Shown piece by piece: positions 36,059 to 44,413 of a DNA stretch of 64,000 nt (the first letter of the stretch is position 1; each line of letters opens with the position of its first letter). The stretch comes from Streptomyces sp. HB132. GTDB taxonomy: Bacteria > Actinomycetota > Actinomycetes > Streptomycetales > Streptomycetaceae. Made by a program: the position numbers and the translations under genes. The notes under the pieces are model-generated. The model did not search any database, was not told the DNA's origin, and saw only the letters and a program-made list of their open reading frames with translations. The stretch lies in NCBI RefSeq assembly GCF_016909575.1, contig NZ_JAFBGA010000003.1, forward strand, positions 1 to 64,000, given 5' to 3'.

Positions 36059-36260
36059 GCGAGCACCGTAGGGCCGCTCATGGCGCCGGGCATAGATGTT
36101 GTTACCGACAAGTATGTGAGACGTGGCGTCATGAGTGTTTGGTGGGTTCCACCAAGAGCTCCGTGCTCGGATTTCCGCCACGCACGTCCCCCACAAGGAG
36201 GAACGCGCTTTCCGGAGAGGGATGTTGCGGCGATCCCCGGGCCGCCACCAGGCGGCCGCC

Positions 36261-36299
36261 GGCCCGCTGCCGGCCGCGGGCCGGGGTCGGCAGCGGGCC
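36261..36299 (-). terminator. Terminator after the VIT1-type gene
   Basis: GGCCCGCTGCCG (36261-36272) pairs perfectly with 36288-36299 around a 15-base loop, 15 bases past the stop at 36314 on the minus strand. Confidence 0.72.
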
Positions 36300-36313
36300 G
36301 GGGTCGGCCGCCC

Positions 36314-37027
36314 TCACACCCCCGCGGCCCCCAGCAGTGCCCCCGCCCCGTACGTCACCGCCATCGCCACCGCTCCCCCGGCCATGTTCCGCAGCACCGC
36401 ACGTCCCACCGCCGCCTCACCCAGCCGCGCGCTCCACCAGCCGGTGAGCGCCAGGGCCGCGAGCACCGACACCACCGTGACGGCCAGCCGCAGTGAGGTC
36501 GGGGGCAGCACGATGGCCAGGAGGGGAAGCAGCGCGCCCACCGTGAAGGCCAGGAAGCTCGCCCCCGCCGCGTGCCACGGGTTGGTCAGTTCGTCCGGGT
36601 CGATACCCAGCTCGACCTCGGCATGGGCGCGCAGCGCGTCGCGCTTCGTGAGCTGGACCGCGGCCTCCCGCGCGAGCCGGTGGCTGAGCCCCTTCTCCTC
36701 CAGCAGCCCGGTCAGCTCGGCGAGCTCGGCCTCCGGGGTCTCCTCCAGTTCCCGCTTCTCCGTCGCGAGCGCCGCCTCCTCGGAGTCGCGCTGGGTCGAC
36801 ACCGACACGTACTCGCCCGCCGCCATCGACATGGAGCCGGCCAACAGCCCGGCCAGGCCCGCCGTCAGCAGGGTCGACCTGCTCCCGGTGGCCCCTGCCA
36901 CGCCGACGACGAGTCCGGCGGTGGAGACCACCCCGTCGTTGGCACCGAGCACCGCGGCCCGCAGCCAGTTGAGCCGGGTGCCGAGCCCGCTTCCGTGTGG
37001 TTCGTCGTGCGCCTGTGTGTCCGTCAC
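36314..37027 (-). CDS. VIT1/CCC1-family iron/manganese transporter
   Basis: This 237-residue membrane protein has the five-helix VIT/CCC1 layout. Family signatures are WLRAAVLGANDGVVSTAGLVVGVAGA (helix 1), SMAAGEYVSVSTQRD, a Glu-rich cytoplasmic domain (EEAALATEKRELEETPEAELAEL) that binds metal in homologues, and helices 3-5 ending GAGALLGAAGV. Such proteins export Fe(II) or Mn(II) from the cytoplasm in bacteria. It is divergent from the exonuclease gene at 37177. Confidence 0.93.
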   Translation of the reverse strand: MTDTQAHDEPHGSGLGTRLNWLRAAVLGANDGVVSTAGLVVGVAGATGSRSTLLTAGLAGLLAGSMSMAAGEYVSVSTQRDSEEAALATEKRELEETPEAELAELTGLLEEKGLSHRLAREAAVQLTKRDALRAHAEVELGIDPDELTNPWHAAGASFLAFTVGALLPLLAIVLPPTSLRLAVTVVSVLAALALTGWWSARLGEAAVGRAVLRNMAGGAVAMAVTYGAGALLGAAGV

Positions 37028-37176
37028 CCCGCGAGCGTCTCACCGCGCTGTGCACGCGCGCCTGCCCGACCCGCGCTTCCGGCGCCGCGGTCAACTCCGC
37101 GACGCCTCGTCCGGGTTCACCCCCCGAAGGTGCCCGGATAGGTCGCTGTCGGTCCCGGCCCGTATTCTCTGTGACC

Positions 37177-38178
37177 ATGCTCGACGACCGTCAGACCGCA
37201 GCGCCGTGGCCGGCCGCGTATCCCCAGGGGTACGCGGTCGTCGACGTGGAGACCACCGGACTCGCCCGCGACGACCGGATAATCTCCGCTGCCGTGTACC
37301 GGCTGGACGCGAGAGGTGATGTAGAGGACCACTGGTACACGCTGGTCAACCCCGAGCGCGATCCCGGCCCCGTGTGGATCCACGGGCTGACCAGCGACGT
37401 CCTGGAGGGCGCGCCGCTCTTCCCGGAGGTCGCGGCGCAGTTGTCCGAGCGGCTCGCCGGCCGGGTGCTCGTCGCGCACAACGCCGCGTTCGACTGGTCG
37501 ATGATCGCCCGGGAGTACGCACGGGCGGCAGTCACCGCACCCGTGGAGCAGCGGCTGTGCACCATCGCGCTCGCCAAGGAGCTCCGGCTCCCCCTGCCCA
37601 ACCACAAGCTGGAGTCGCTGGCCGCGCACTTCGGAGTGGTGCAGCAGCGCGCCCACCACGCGCTGGACGACGCGCGGGTGCTGGCCGAGGCGTTCCGGCC
37701 GAGCCTGCACGCGGCGGCCCGGGACGGGGTGCGGCTGCCTCTGCTGGAGTGCCGCCCGCTGACGGAGTGGTACGACTCCCCGGTCGTCCCGCGCGCCGGC
37801 TACCGGCCGTCGCAGAGTCAGGGCAGCTGGCGTCCCGCCCGTAAGCGCCCCGCGTGTCCGTATCCGAACCCCGGCCGCTACGAGTCGGACAAACCTCTCA
37901 TGCAGGGCATGCGGGTGGCCTTCTCCGGGGACACCTCCATCGACCGTGAGCTCCTGGAGGACCGCGCCGTGGAGGCGGGCCTGCACGTGGCGACGAGCGT
38001 GTCGCGGCTGACGAGTCTGCTCGTCACCAACGACCCGGACTCGGCGACGTCCAAGACCGTGAAGGCGAAGTCGTTCGGCACCCCGGTCCTGGAGGAGAGC
38101 GCCTTCACCCATCTGCTGCGTGACGTGGCACCGGCCAGGGGGACCACCGTGCCGAAGCCGTCACCGTCATCGGAGTGA
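37177..38178 (+). CDS. DEDDh 3'-5' exonuclease with C-terminal BRCT domain
   Basis: This 333-residue protein resembles DNA polymerase III epsilon (DnaQ). The exonuclease domain (about 18-180) shows ExoI VVDVETTG (Asp23, Glu25), ExoII HNAAFDWSMI and ExoIII HHALDDARVL, the DEDDh type. A Pro/Arg-rich linker follows, then a BRCT domain (about 240-322; GMRVAFSGDTSIDRELLE, SRLTSLLVTNDPDSATSKTVKAKSFGTPVLEESAF). BRCT fusions of this kind suggest recruitment to repair or replication complexes. ATG 37177 is chosen; a GTG two codons earlier is possible. Confidence 0.93.
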   Translation: MLDDRQTAAPWPAAYPQGYAVVDVETTGLARDDRIISAAVYRLDARGDVEDHWYTLVNPERDPGPVWIHGLTSDVLEGAPLFPEVAAQLSERLAGRVLVAHNAAFDWSMIAREYARAAVTAPVEQRLCTIALAKELRLPLPNHKLESLAAHFGVVQQRAHHALDDARVLAEAFRPSLHAAARDGVRLPLLECRPLTEWYDSPVVPRAGYRPSQSQGSWRPARKRPACPYPNPGRYESDKPLMQGMRVAFSGDTSIDRELLEDRAVEAGLHVATSVSRLTSLLVTNDPDSATSKTVKAKSFGTPVLEESAFTHLLRDVAPARGTTVPKPSPSSE

Positions 38179-38241
38179 ACCGGCGGCGATTCACCCGCCA
38201 TCGGCTCGTCCGCCGCCGCCGGGCGCCCCACCCTGTGGCGC

Positions 38242-38475
38242 ATGGCACGTTGCGAGGTTTGCGGAAACGACTACGGGATGTCCTTCGAGGTGCACGCGCA
38301 GGGCGCCGTGCATGTCTTCGACTGCTTCTCCTGCGCCATCCACCGCATGGCACCCATCTGTGAGCACTGCCGGGTCCAGGTCATCGGCCAGGGCGTCGAG
38401 GTCGACGGCCACTGGTACTGCGGCGGCCACTGCGCCCGAGCCGAGGGAAGGGCGGGCATCGTGGACAAAGTGTGA
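38242..38475 (+). CDS. Small zinc-ribbon protein
   Basis: This 77-residue protein has three metal-binding pairs: CEVCG at residues 4-8, a central CFSC plus CEHC, and C-terminal YCGGHC with nearby His residues. The layout resembles prokaryotic metallothionein-like or zinc-ribbon proteins widespread in actinobacteria. It probably binds zinc and another macromolecule; no specific role is known. It lies 63 bases after the exonuclease gene and 69 before the SURF1 gene, all on the plus strand. Confidence 0.88.
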   Translation: MARCEVCGNDYGMSFEVHAQGAVHVFDCFSCAIHRMAPICEHCRVQVIGQGVEVDGHWYCGGHCARAEGRAGIVDKV

Positions 38476-38544
38476 CGGGCCGCCCCGTCCGCACCGGGGG
38501 ACCCGCCGTGCGGCACCCCATGGCCCCGGTTGTACGGTCATGGG

Positions 38545-39339
38545 GTGTACCGCTTCCTGTTGACCCGGCAGTGGGTGATCCTCACCCTCCTCGTCCTCGT
38601 CATGATCCCCACGATGGTGGAGCTGGGTTTCTGGCAGTTCCACCGGCACGAACACCGGGTCGAGCAGAACGCGCTGATCACGCGGAACCTCGAGGCCGAC
38701 CCGGTCCCCGTCACCCGCCTCACCTCTCCCGGGCACACCGTCCCCCGCTCCGACTACTGGCGTGCCGTGACGGCCACGGGGACGTTCGACACCGTGCACG
38801 AGGTGGTCGTACGCCGCCGTACCTCGCAGGACGAGCGCATCGGCGTACTGGTACTGACCCCGTTCGACCTCAAGGGCGGCGGCACCGTCCTGGTGAACCG
38901 CGGCTGGGTCCCGGCAGCGGACGACCAGCAGGCCTTCCCCGAGGTACCCGCGCCGCCGGGCGGCGAGGTCACCGTCGCGGGCCGGCTCAAGGCGGACGAG
39001 ACGACGAGCGCCAGCGGCATCAAGGACCTCAACGGTCTGCCCGACCGCCAGGTGATGCTCATCAACAGCTCCCAGCAGTCGGATCTGCTCGGCCGTCCCG
39101 TGCTGGGCGGATACCTCGAGCTGACGGACCCCGCGCCCGCCGACGGCAGCCCCGAGACGATCGCCGCCCCCGACGACGGCTCCATCGGCCCCCACATGGC
39201 CTACGCCGTGCAGTGGTGGCTCTTCGCCGCCGGCGTACCCGTCGGCTGGGTCATCCTCGTGCGCCGTGAGAAGCGCGACCGCGAAGAGGCGGCCGAGGAG
39301 AGCGGGACGGCGGCTCAGCCGGAACCGGCGAGCGCCTGA
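38545..39339 (+). CDS. SURF1-family cytochrome oxidase biogenesis protein
   Basis: This 264-residue protein has the SURF1 layout: an N-terminal helix (about 8-26, WVILTLLVLVMIPTMVELGFWQ, with the conserved LGFWQ-H), a periplasm-facing domain with YWRAVTATGTFD, a middle VLVNRGWVP (the SURF1 signature), and a C-terminal HMAYAVQWWLFAAGVPVGWVI helix. SURF1 helps insert haem a into cytochrome c oxidase. GTG 38545 is chosen because homologues start at VYRFLLTRQW; an upstream TTG in frame is less likely. Confidence 0.93.
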   Translation: MYRFLLTRQWVILTLLVLVMIPTMVELGFWQFHRHEHRVEQNALITRNLEADPVPVTRLTSPGHTVPRSDYWRAVTATGTFDTVHEVVVRRRTSQDERIGVLVLTPFDLKGGGTVLVNRGWVPAADDQQAFPEVPAPPGGEVTVAGRLKADETTSASGIKDLNGLPDRQVMLINSSQQSDLLGRPVLGGYLELTDPAPADGSPETIAAPDDGSIGPHMAYAVQWWLFAAGVPVGWVILVRREKRDREEAAEESGTAAQPEPASA

Positions 39340-39412
39340 CGGCGGTCACGCCCGTTCTGTTCGCACCGGTTTCGCTGCTTAGCGGAGCCCTGGTTCGGGA
39401 AGACGCCAGAGC

Positions 39413-41206
39413 GTGACCCCACGTATCGAGGACTACGCCATCATCGGCGATCTCCAGACCGCCGCCCTGGTCGGCAGGAACGGTTCTGTCGACTGGCTGT
39501 GTCTGCCACGTTTCGACTCGGGCGCCTGCTTCGCGGCGCTGCTCGGGGACGAGGACAACGGACACTGGCGCATCGCCCCCCAGAACACGGACAGCACGGA
39601 CGTCTGCACCCGGCGCGCCTACGTGGACGACTCCCTGGTCCTGGAGACCTTCTGGGAGACCAGGACCGGGACGGTCAAGGTCATCGACTTCATGCCGCAG
39701 CGCGACAAGTCGCCCGACGTCATGCGGATCGTCGAGGGCGTCAGCGGCAGCGTCGACATGAGTTCCGTCCTGCGGCTGCGGTTCGACTTCGGCTCCATCG
39801 TCCCGTGGATGCGCCGCTCGCACGGCCACCGGGTGGCCGTCGCCGGCCCCGACTCCGTCTGGCTGCGCAGCGAGCCCCCGGTCAAGACGTGGGGGCAGCA
39901 GTTCAGTACCTGCTCCTCCTTCACGGTCGCCGAGGGCGAGTCCGTGGCGTTCGTACTCACCTGGCACCCCTCGCACTCCCCCCGCCCGAAGCTGATCGAC
40001 CCTCACAAGTCGCTGAAGCACACCCTCAGCGACTGGGCGAAGTGGTCGGCGAAGTGCACCTACCACGGCCCGCACAGGGACGCGGTACTCCGCTCACTGA
40101 TCACCCTGAAGGCACTGACGTACGCCCCCACCGGAGGGATCGTGGCGGCCCTCACGACCTCACTGCCGGAGGAGATCGGCGGCGTACGGAACTGGGACTA
40201 CCGCTACTGCTGGCTTCGGGACTCCACCCTCACCCTGGGCGCCATGATCTCGGCCGGCTACGTGGAGGAGGCGGCAGCCTGGCGGGACTGGCTGCTGCGG
40301 GCGGTGGCAGGTGACCCGGCGGACCTCCAGATCATGTACGGGCTCGCCGGGGAGCGCAGACTCCCAGAGTCGGAACTGACGTGGCTGAGCGGCTACGAGA
40401 ACTCCGCCCCGGTCCGCATCGGCAACGCGGCGGTGCGGCAACGGCAGCTCGACGTGTACGGCGAGGTCATCGACTCGCTCAGGGTGGCTCGGGCCGCCGG
40501 GCTCGACGACAAGCCGCACGCCTGGAATCTGCAGCTCAGTCTGCTGGGCTTCCTGGAGTCCACCTGGCGCGAGCCGGACGAGGGCCTCTGGGAGGTGCGC
40601 GGCGAGCGCCGCCACTTCGTCCACTCCAAGGTGATGGCCTGGGTCGCGGCCGACCGTGCGGTGCGCACCCTGGAGGAGAACCCCGGTCTGCCGGGCGACG
40701 CGGACCGGTGGCGGGCGATGCGGGACGCCGTGCACGCGGAGGTCGTCGAGAAGGGCTACGACCCCGTGCGCAACACCTTCACCCAGTACTACGGCTCCCG
40801 GGAGCTGGACGCCTCGACGCTGCTCATCGTGCGCACCGGCTTCCTGCCGCCCGACGATCCGCGGGTGGTCGGGACGGTCGACGCGGTGCGGGACGAGCTC
40901 GCCCACGACGGCCTGATCCGCCGCTACAGCACCGAGGGCCCGTCGGTCGACGGTCTCCCCGGCGACGAGGGGGCGTTCCTCGCGTGCTCGTTCTGGCTGG
41001 TCGACGCCCTGCTGCGGACGGGCCGCAGACGGGAGGCCGAGGCGCTCTTCGAGCGGCTGCTGGACCTGCGCAACGACGTGGGGCTGCTGGCCGAGGAGTA
41101 CGACCCGGTGGCGGGGCGCCAGCTGGGCAACTACCCGCAGGCGTTCAGCCACGTCGGTCTGGTGAACAGCGCGGTCGACCTCGCCGGGGAGGACTTGGCA
41201 GGATAG
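39413..41206 (+). CDS. Glycoside hydrolase family 15 protein (trehalase-like)
   Basis: A 597-residue cytoplasmic GH15 enzyme. The N-terminal beta-domain opens with IEDYAIIGDLQTAALVGRNGSVDWLCLPRFDS, typical of the actinobacterial trehalase/glucoamylase group. The (alpha/alpha)6 barrel begins near residue 220, with VRNWDYRYCWLRDSTLTL (the acid-bearing core motif) and HFVHSKVMAWVAADRA. Mycobacterial members with this layout are phosphate-dependent trehalases, so trehalose is the likely substrate; short maltodextrins are the alternative. The start is GTG. It is followed 5 bases later by an SDR gene, so they form an operon. Confidence 0.92.
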   Translation: MTPRIEDYAIIGDLQTAALVGRNGSVDWLCLPRFDSGACFAALLGDEDNGHWRIAPQNTDSTDVCTRRAYVDDSLVLETFWETRTGTVKVIDFMPQRDKSPDVMRIVEGVSGSVDMSSVLRLRFDFGSIVPWMRRSHGHRVAVAGPDSVWLRSEPPVKTWGQQFSTCSSFTVAEGESVAFVLTWHPSHSPRPKLIDPHKSLKHTLSDWAKWSAKCTYHGPHRDAVLRSLITLKALTYAPTGGIVAALTTSLPEEIGGVRNWDYRYCWLRDSTLTLGAMISAGYVEEAAAWRDWLLRAVAGDPADLQIMYGLAGERRLPESELTWLSGYENSAPVRIGNAAVRQRQLDVYGEVIDSLRVARAAGLDDKPHAWNLQLSLLGFLESTWREPDEGLWEVRGERRHFVHSKVMAWVAADRAVRTLEENPGLPGDADRWRAMRDAVHAEVVEKGYDPVRNTFTQYYGSRELDASTLLIVRTGFLPPDDPRVVGTVDAVRDELAHDGLIRRYSTEGPSVDGLPGDEGAFLACSFWLVDALLRTGRRREAEALFERLLDLRNDVGLLAEEYDPVAGRQLGNYPQAFSHVGLVNSAVDLAGEDLAG

Positions 41207-41210
41207 GGCC

Positions 41211-41966
41211 ATGGATCTTGGACTGAAGGACCGTGTGTACATCGTCACCGGCGCGACCCGCGGGCTGGGCAACGCCACCGCGCGCGCTCTCGCCGCCGAC
41301 GGTGCGAAGGTGATCATCTCCGGCCGTGACGAGAGGAGCGCCGCCGAGGCCGCCGCCGAGCTGGGCCCCGACGCGGTCGGACTCGCCGCGGACAACGCCG
41401 ACCCGCTGGCAGCCCGACGGCTGGTGGACTCCGCGAAGGAACGCTTCGGCAGGCTGGACGGCATTCTGATCAGCGTCGGCGGCCCCGCGCCGGGCTTCCT
41501 CGCCGACAACACGGACGACCAGTGGCAGTCGGCGTTCGAGTCGGTCTTCCTCGGTGCCGTGCGTCTGGCGCGTACCGCGGCCGAGTCGCTCGGCGAGGGC
41601 GGCGTCATCGGCTTCGTCCTGTCCGGGTCGGTGCACGAGCCGATCGCCGGTCTGACGATCTCGAACGGGCTGCGCCCCGGCCTCGCCGGCTTCGCCAAGT
41701 CCCTCGCCGACGAGCTGGGCCCGCGCGGCATCCGGGTCGTCGGCGTGCTCCCGTCCCGCATCGACACGGACCGGGTGCGCGAGCTCGACGCCCTGTCCGG
41801 TGACGCGGAGGCGTCCCGTACGGCCAACGAGGCGCGCATCCCGCTGCGCCGTTACGGCACCCCGGAGGAGTTCGGGAAGACCTCGGCCTTCCTGCTCTCC
41901 CCTGCCGCCTCGTATCTGACGGGCATCATGGTGCCCGTCGACGGCGGCGCCCGGCACGGTTTCTGA
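41211..41966 (+). CDS. Atypical short-chain dehydrogenase
   Basis: This 251-residue Rossmann protein has the cofactor motif TGATRGLGNATA (about 13-24), SVGGP where NAG is usual, and a C-terminal YLTGIMVPVDGGARHGF. The active-site region reads LSGSVHEPIAGLTISNGLRPGLAGFAKS, so the YxxxK pair expected about 13 residues after the Ser is missing (S-N-G-L-R). This matches a known SDR subgroup with an unusual active site. It may therefore not be a standard oxidoreductase. It is 5 bases downstream of the GH15 gene and convergent with amaP. Confidence 0.9.
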   Translation: MDLGLKDRVYIVTGATRGLGNATARALAADGAKVIISGRDERSAAEAAAELGPDAVGLAADNADPLAARRLVDSAKERFGRLDGILISVGGPAPGFLADNTDDQWQSAFESVFLGAVRLARTAAESLGEGGVIGFVLSGSVHEPIAGLTISNGLRPGLAGFAKSLADELGPRGIRVVGVLPSRIDTDRVRELDALSGDAEASRTANEARIPLRRYGTPEEFGKTSAFLLSPAASYLTGIMVPVDGGARHGF

Positions 41967-41988
41967 CGCCGCCGCTCCGGGCGCCCCG

Positions 41989-42567
41989 TCAGCTCACCCG
42001 CTCCGCACGGTGCTTGACCGCCTTCAGACGGACCTCGGCCGGCAGTTCCTCCAGCCCTGCCGAGGTCCGCGCGTGGGTCAGCGCCCCCTCGGAGAGCCCT
42101 CTCAACGCCAGCCCCGGGGCCGCGTGCGGCTCCATCATCAGCCGGACCCGGGCCCTCGGGGCGGTGCGTCGGCCGGTCAGCGTCACCTTGGCGTCGGACA
42201 CCCCGTCCAGGGTGCCCGCCTCGTCACCGAGGGCGCTTTCCAGCGCCCTGCCGCGCAGGACTGCGCCCTCCCCGTCGCCGCTGTCGACCAGCACCTCGGC
42301 GAGGCGCCCGCGGCGCAGCTGGGCGAGGAGCCACCACAGTGCGAGGACCACCAGGACGGCGAGGGCCGCGATGACGGCGGGCCACCACCAGCCCTCGTCC
42401 CTCCACTTGGTCCGGTCACCCTTGCTGAGCAGCACGTCGTCCGTGCCGTCCCAGGGCCACCAGGAGGGCACGGACAGGCCGAGCCCCGTCGCGAGTACGG
42501 CGCCGCCGACGACGACGAGGACCAGCCCTGCCAGGCCGAGCAGGACCCGGTTGACGGTCTTGATCAC
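41989..42567 (-). CDS. amaP: AmaP-like Asp23 membrane anchor protein
   Basis: This 192-residue protein has two N-terminal transmembrane helices (about 6-28, VLLGLAGLVLVVVGGAVLATGL, and 59-80), then a cytoplasmic domain with an Asp23-like fold (DSGDGEGAVLRGRALESALGDEAGTLDGVSDAKVTL). In staphylococci AmaP anchors Asp23 to the membrane. Here it is the last gene of a five-gene same-strand operon that contains Asp23 homologues. The GTG at 42567 follows AAGGGG. Confidence 0.88.
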   Translation of the reverse strand: MIKTVNRVLLGLAGLVLVVVGGAVLATGLGLSVPSWWPWDGTDDVLLSKGDRTKWRDEGWWWPAVIAALAVLVVLALWWLLAQLRRGRLAEVLVDSGDGEGAVLRGRALESALGDEAGTLDGVSDAKVTLTGRRTAPRARVRLMMEPHAAPGLALRGLSEGALTHARTSAGLEELPAEVRLKAVKHRAERVS

Positions 42568-42571
42568 GGGG

Positions 42572-43258
42572 TCACCCCTTCTTCGCCGGCCGGCGCACGT
42601 GCACGGAGAGGCCGGGCGGCCGCGCGAGGCCCAGTTCGCTGACGGCCGTGGACAGGACGGTGTCCAGATCGGCCCTGACGTCGTCGAGTTCACGGAAGTG
42701 CGAGAGCGCCCGTACGGTCGCCTTGCGACGGCTCATCCTCACCCGTACCGACTGCACACCGGCCACCTCCACGGCCCGGTCGCGCAGGACCAGGGCGGCG
42801 GCGGTCCGGTCGAGTCCGGCCCGTACACCCGGGTGCCGGCGGCTCATCGGGAGCAGTGCGCGCAGCCCGGGGGTGAGAGCCAGGAGGAGGAGCCAGAGGC
42901 CGAGCGCGGCCGCCAACGCCGACCCCGCGAGGACCCATACGTCGTCGAGGTGACGGCTCGCCAGGTCGTCGGCGACGGAGCGCCGCCACTGCATGGCCGG
43001 ATGGTCGGCCCGTACGGCGGCGATGTCGTAGAGCAGAATTCCCGCTCCGCCGAGGACGACCAGGGCGGTCAGCGCAGCGGGAATCCGGCGCCCCGACCAG
43101 AAGCGGCCCGCCCTGCCGCCCGCCCCGTCCGGCACGGGGCCGGGTTCGTAGGTCGAGCCCGAGGCGGACTGGTCCATCTCGAGCACGCCGCCCGCGGGCG
43201 CCGCCTCGACGGTGGGCAGGCGCCGCGTGCTGTTCTCCGGGTCCTGGGGCTCATTCAT
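42572..43258 (-). CDS. DUF6286-type membrane protein of the Asp23 cluster
   Basis: This 228-residue protein has a long polar N-terminus, two transmembrane helices (about 65-85 and 115-140), and a C-terminal cytoplasmic domain. That domain (LDRTAAALVLRDRAVEVAGVQSVRVRMSRRKATV) looks like a divergent Asp23/alkaline shock domain. It is probably a second membrane anchor. Its start overlaps the stop of the upstream Asp23-like gene (ATGA), and its stop is 4 bases before amaP. I recall the family as DUF6286. Confidence 0.85.
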   Translation of the reverse strand: MNEPQDPENSTRRLPTVEAAPAGGVLEMDQSASGSTYEPGPVPDGAGGRAGRFWSGRRIPAALTALVVLGGAGILLYDIAAVRADHPAMQWRRSVADDLASRHLDDVWVLAGSALAAALGLWLLLLALTPGLRALLPMSRRHPGVRAGLDRTAAALVLRDRAVEVAGVQSVRVRMSRRKATVRALSHFRELDDVRADLDTVLSTAVSELGLARPPGLSVHVRRPAKKG

Positions 43259-43608
43259 CGGATGCTCCCCTCCGGTGCGGTGCCCGCTCCCGACAGATGC
43301 AGCCGTTCGACCTGGACCGCCACTTCGGGCACCTCCATCCCCGCCAGTGCTCTTACCCGCTCGGCCACACGGCGACGCACCGACCCGCACTGCCGGCCGA
43401 TGTCGCAGGGGTAGGCGAGATCGAGGCTGACCCGCACGCGGGCGGTGTCGTTGTGCACCGTGACGGTGGCGCGCGGTGGGGCGGCGTCCTCGGGCCGCTC
43501 GTCGACCGCCTCCTTCGCCGCCTGCGCGGCGATCTTCGCGACGACCCGGTCGGCGATCCGGGTCTGCCCGCGCTCCGCGGGGTCGACCCGGCCTGTTCCG
43601 CCCGTCAC
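43255..43608 (-). CDS. Asp23/Gls24-like protein, short
   Basis: This 117-residue cytoplasmic protein has the alkaline-shock fold: RIADRVVAKIAAQAAKEAV helix, the strand block ATVTVHNDTARVRVSLDLAYPCDI, and VRALAGMEVPEVAVQVERL. It overlaps both neighbours by 4 bp (43255-43258 and 43605-43608), so the operon is tightly coupled. It lacks the acidic C-terminal tail of the larger Asp23 protein encoded upstream. It probably assembles with that protein at the membrane. Confidence 0.86.
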   Translation of the reverse strand: MTGGTGRVDPAERGQTRIADRVVAKIAAQAAKEAVDERPEDAAPPRATVTVHNDTARVRVSLDLAYPCDIGRQCGSVRRRVAERVRALAGMEVPEVAVQVERLHLSGAGTAPEGSIR

Positions 43609-43796
43609 CGTCGTCGGTCGCCGCGCTCGCGACTCCGGAAGAAGTCGCCGGGTTCCAGGTCGCCGTCCAGGAAGCGGCCGGCTACGAAGCCGACCGCGCC
43701 CAGCGCGGCCACCAGCAGAAAGGCCCCGAAACCGCCGAAGTACCCGGCGAAACCGAGCGCCATGCCGGCCACCAGGCCGACCACAGCCATGCTCAT
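43605..43796 (-). CDS. Small glycine-rich membrane protein of the Asp23 cluster
   Basis: This 63-residue protein has two closely spaced hydrophobic segments rich in Gly and Ala (VVGLVAGMALGFAGYFGGFGAFLLVAALGAVGFVAGRFL) and a charged C-terminus (DLEPGDFFRSRERGDRRR). It resembles the DUF2273-type small membrane proteins that accompany Asp23 and AmaP in firmicutes. It overlaps the next gene by ATGA and starts 32 bases after the Asp23 stop. Confidence 0.83.
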   Translation of the reverse strand: MSMAVVGLVAGMALGFAGYFGGFGAFLLVAALGAVGFVAGRFLDGDLEPGDFFRSRERGDRRR

Positions 43797-43828
43797 CGTG
43801 TGCTCCTCAACTGCCGCGCGGGAGGTAC

Positions 43829-44320
43829 CTACTGGACGCGTGTCTCGGACTCGCCCTCGTCGTCGTCCTCGTCGGGCAGTTTGACGTCGCTCACGGCGAT
43901 GTTGACCTCGACGACCTCGAGGCCGGTCATCCGCTCGACCGCCGCGATGACGTTCTCGCGCACGTCGCGGGCCACCTCGCTGATCGCCACTCCGTAGTCG
44001 ACGACGATCTCCAGATCGAGGGCCGTCTGCGACTCGCCGACCTCCGCCTTGACGCCCCGGCTCACCGACTTGCCGCCGGGAACACGGTCGCGCACCGCCC
44101 CGAAGGTCCGGGAGAGGCCGCTGCCCATCGCGTGGACCCCGACGACGTCCCGTGCCGCCATTCCGGCGATCTTCTCGACCACACCGTCGGCGATGGTGGT
44201 GCGTCCACGGGTGGCGGGCGGTCCCCCACCACGCTTGGTGAGCTGGTTCTGCCTGCCGTCGTCACCACGGGACGCGGCACCGGGGCTGTCGGGCCTGTTC
44301 TGCTGCGGGCTCTCGGTCAT
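43829..44320 (-). CDS. Asp23/Gls24 envelope stress response protein
   Basis: This 163-residue protein is the typical member of the cluster. A disordered N-terminus (1-40) is followed by an Asp23 domain (about 42-140, TTIADGVVEKIAGMAARDVVGVHAMG, LDLEIVVDYGVAISEVARDVRENVIAAVERMTGLEVVEVNIAVSDV) and a very acidic tail (LPDEDDDEGESETRVQ). Asp23 proteins form a membrane-associated network linked to cell-wall stress. It is the first gene of the operon and is divergent from the related-looking gene at 44414. Confidence 0.94.
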   Translation of the reverse strand: MTESPQQNRPDSPGAASRGDDGRQNQLTKRGGGPPATRGRTTIADGVVEKIAGMAARDVVGVHAMGSGLSRTFGAVRDRVPGGKSVSRGVKAEVGESQTALDLEIVVDYGVAISEVARDVRENVIAAVERMTGLEVVEVNIAVSDVKLPDEDDDEGESETRVQ

Positions 44321-44413
44321 CGCCGCTCTTCCCTTCGGGGCGGGTTGAACTTCCGTGGCCCACATTAAGTGCGCTTGCCCGGTCCCGCGCCGTGGATGGG
44401 GCAGGGTGGAGCA

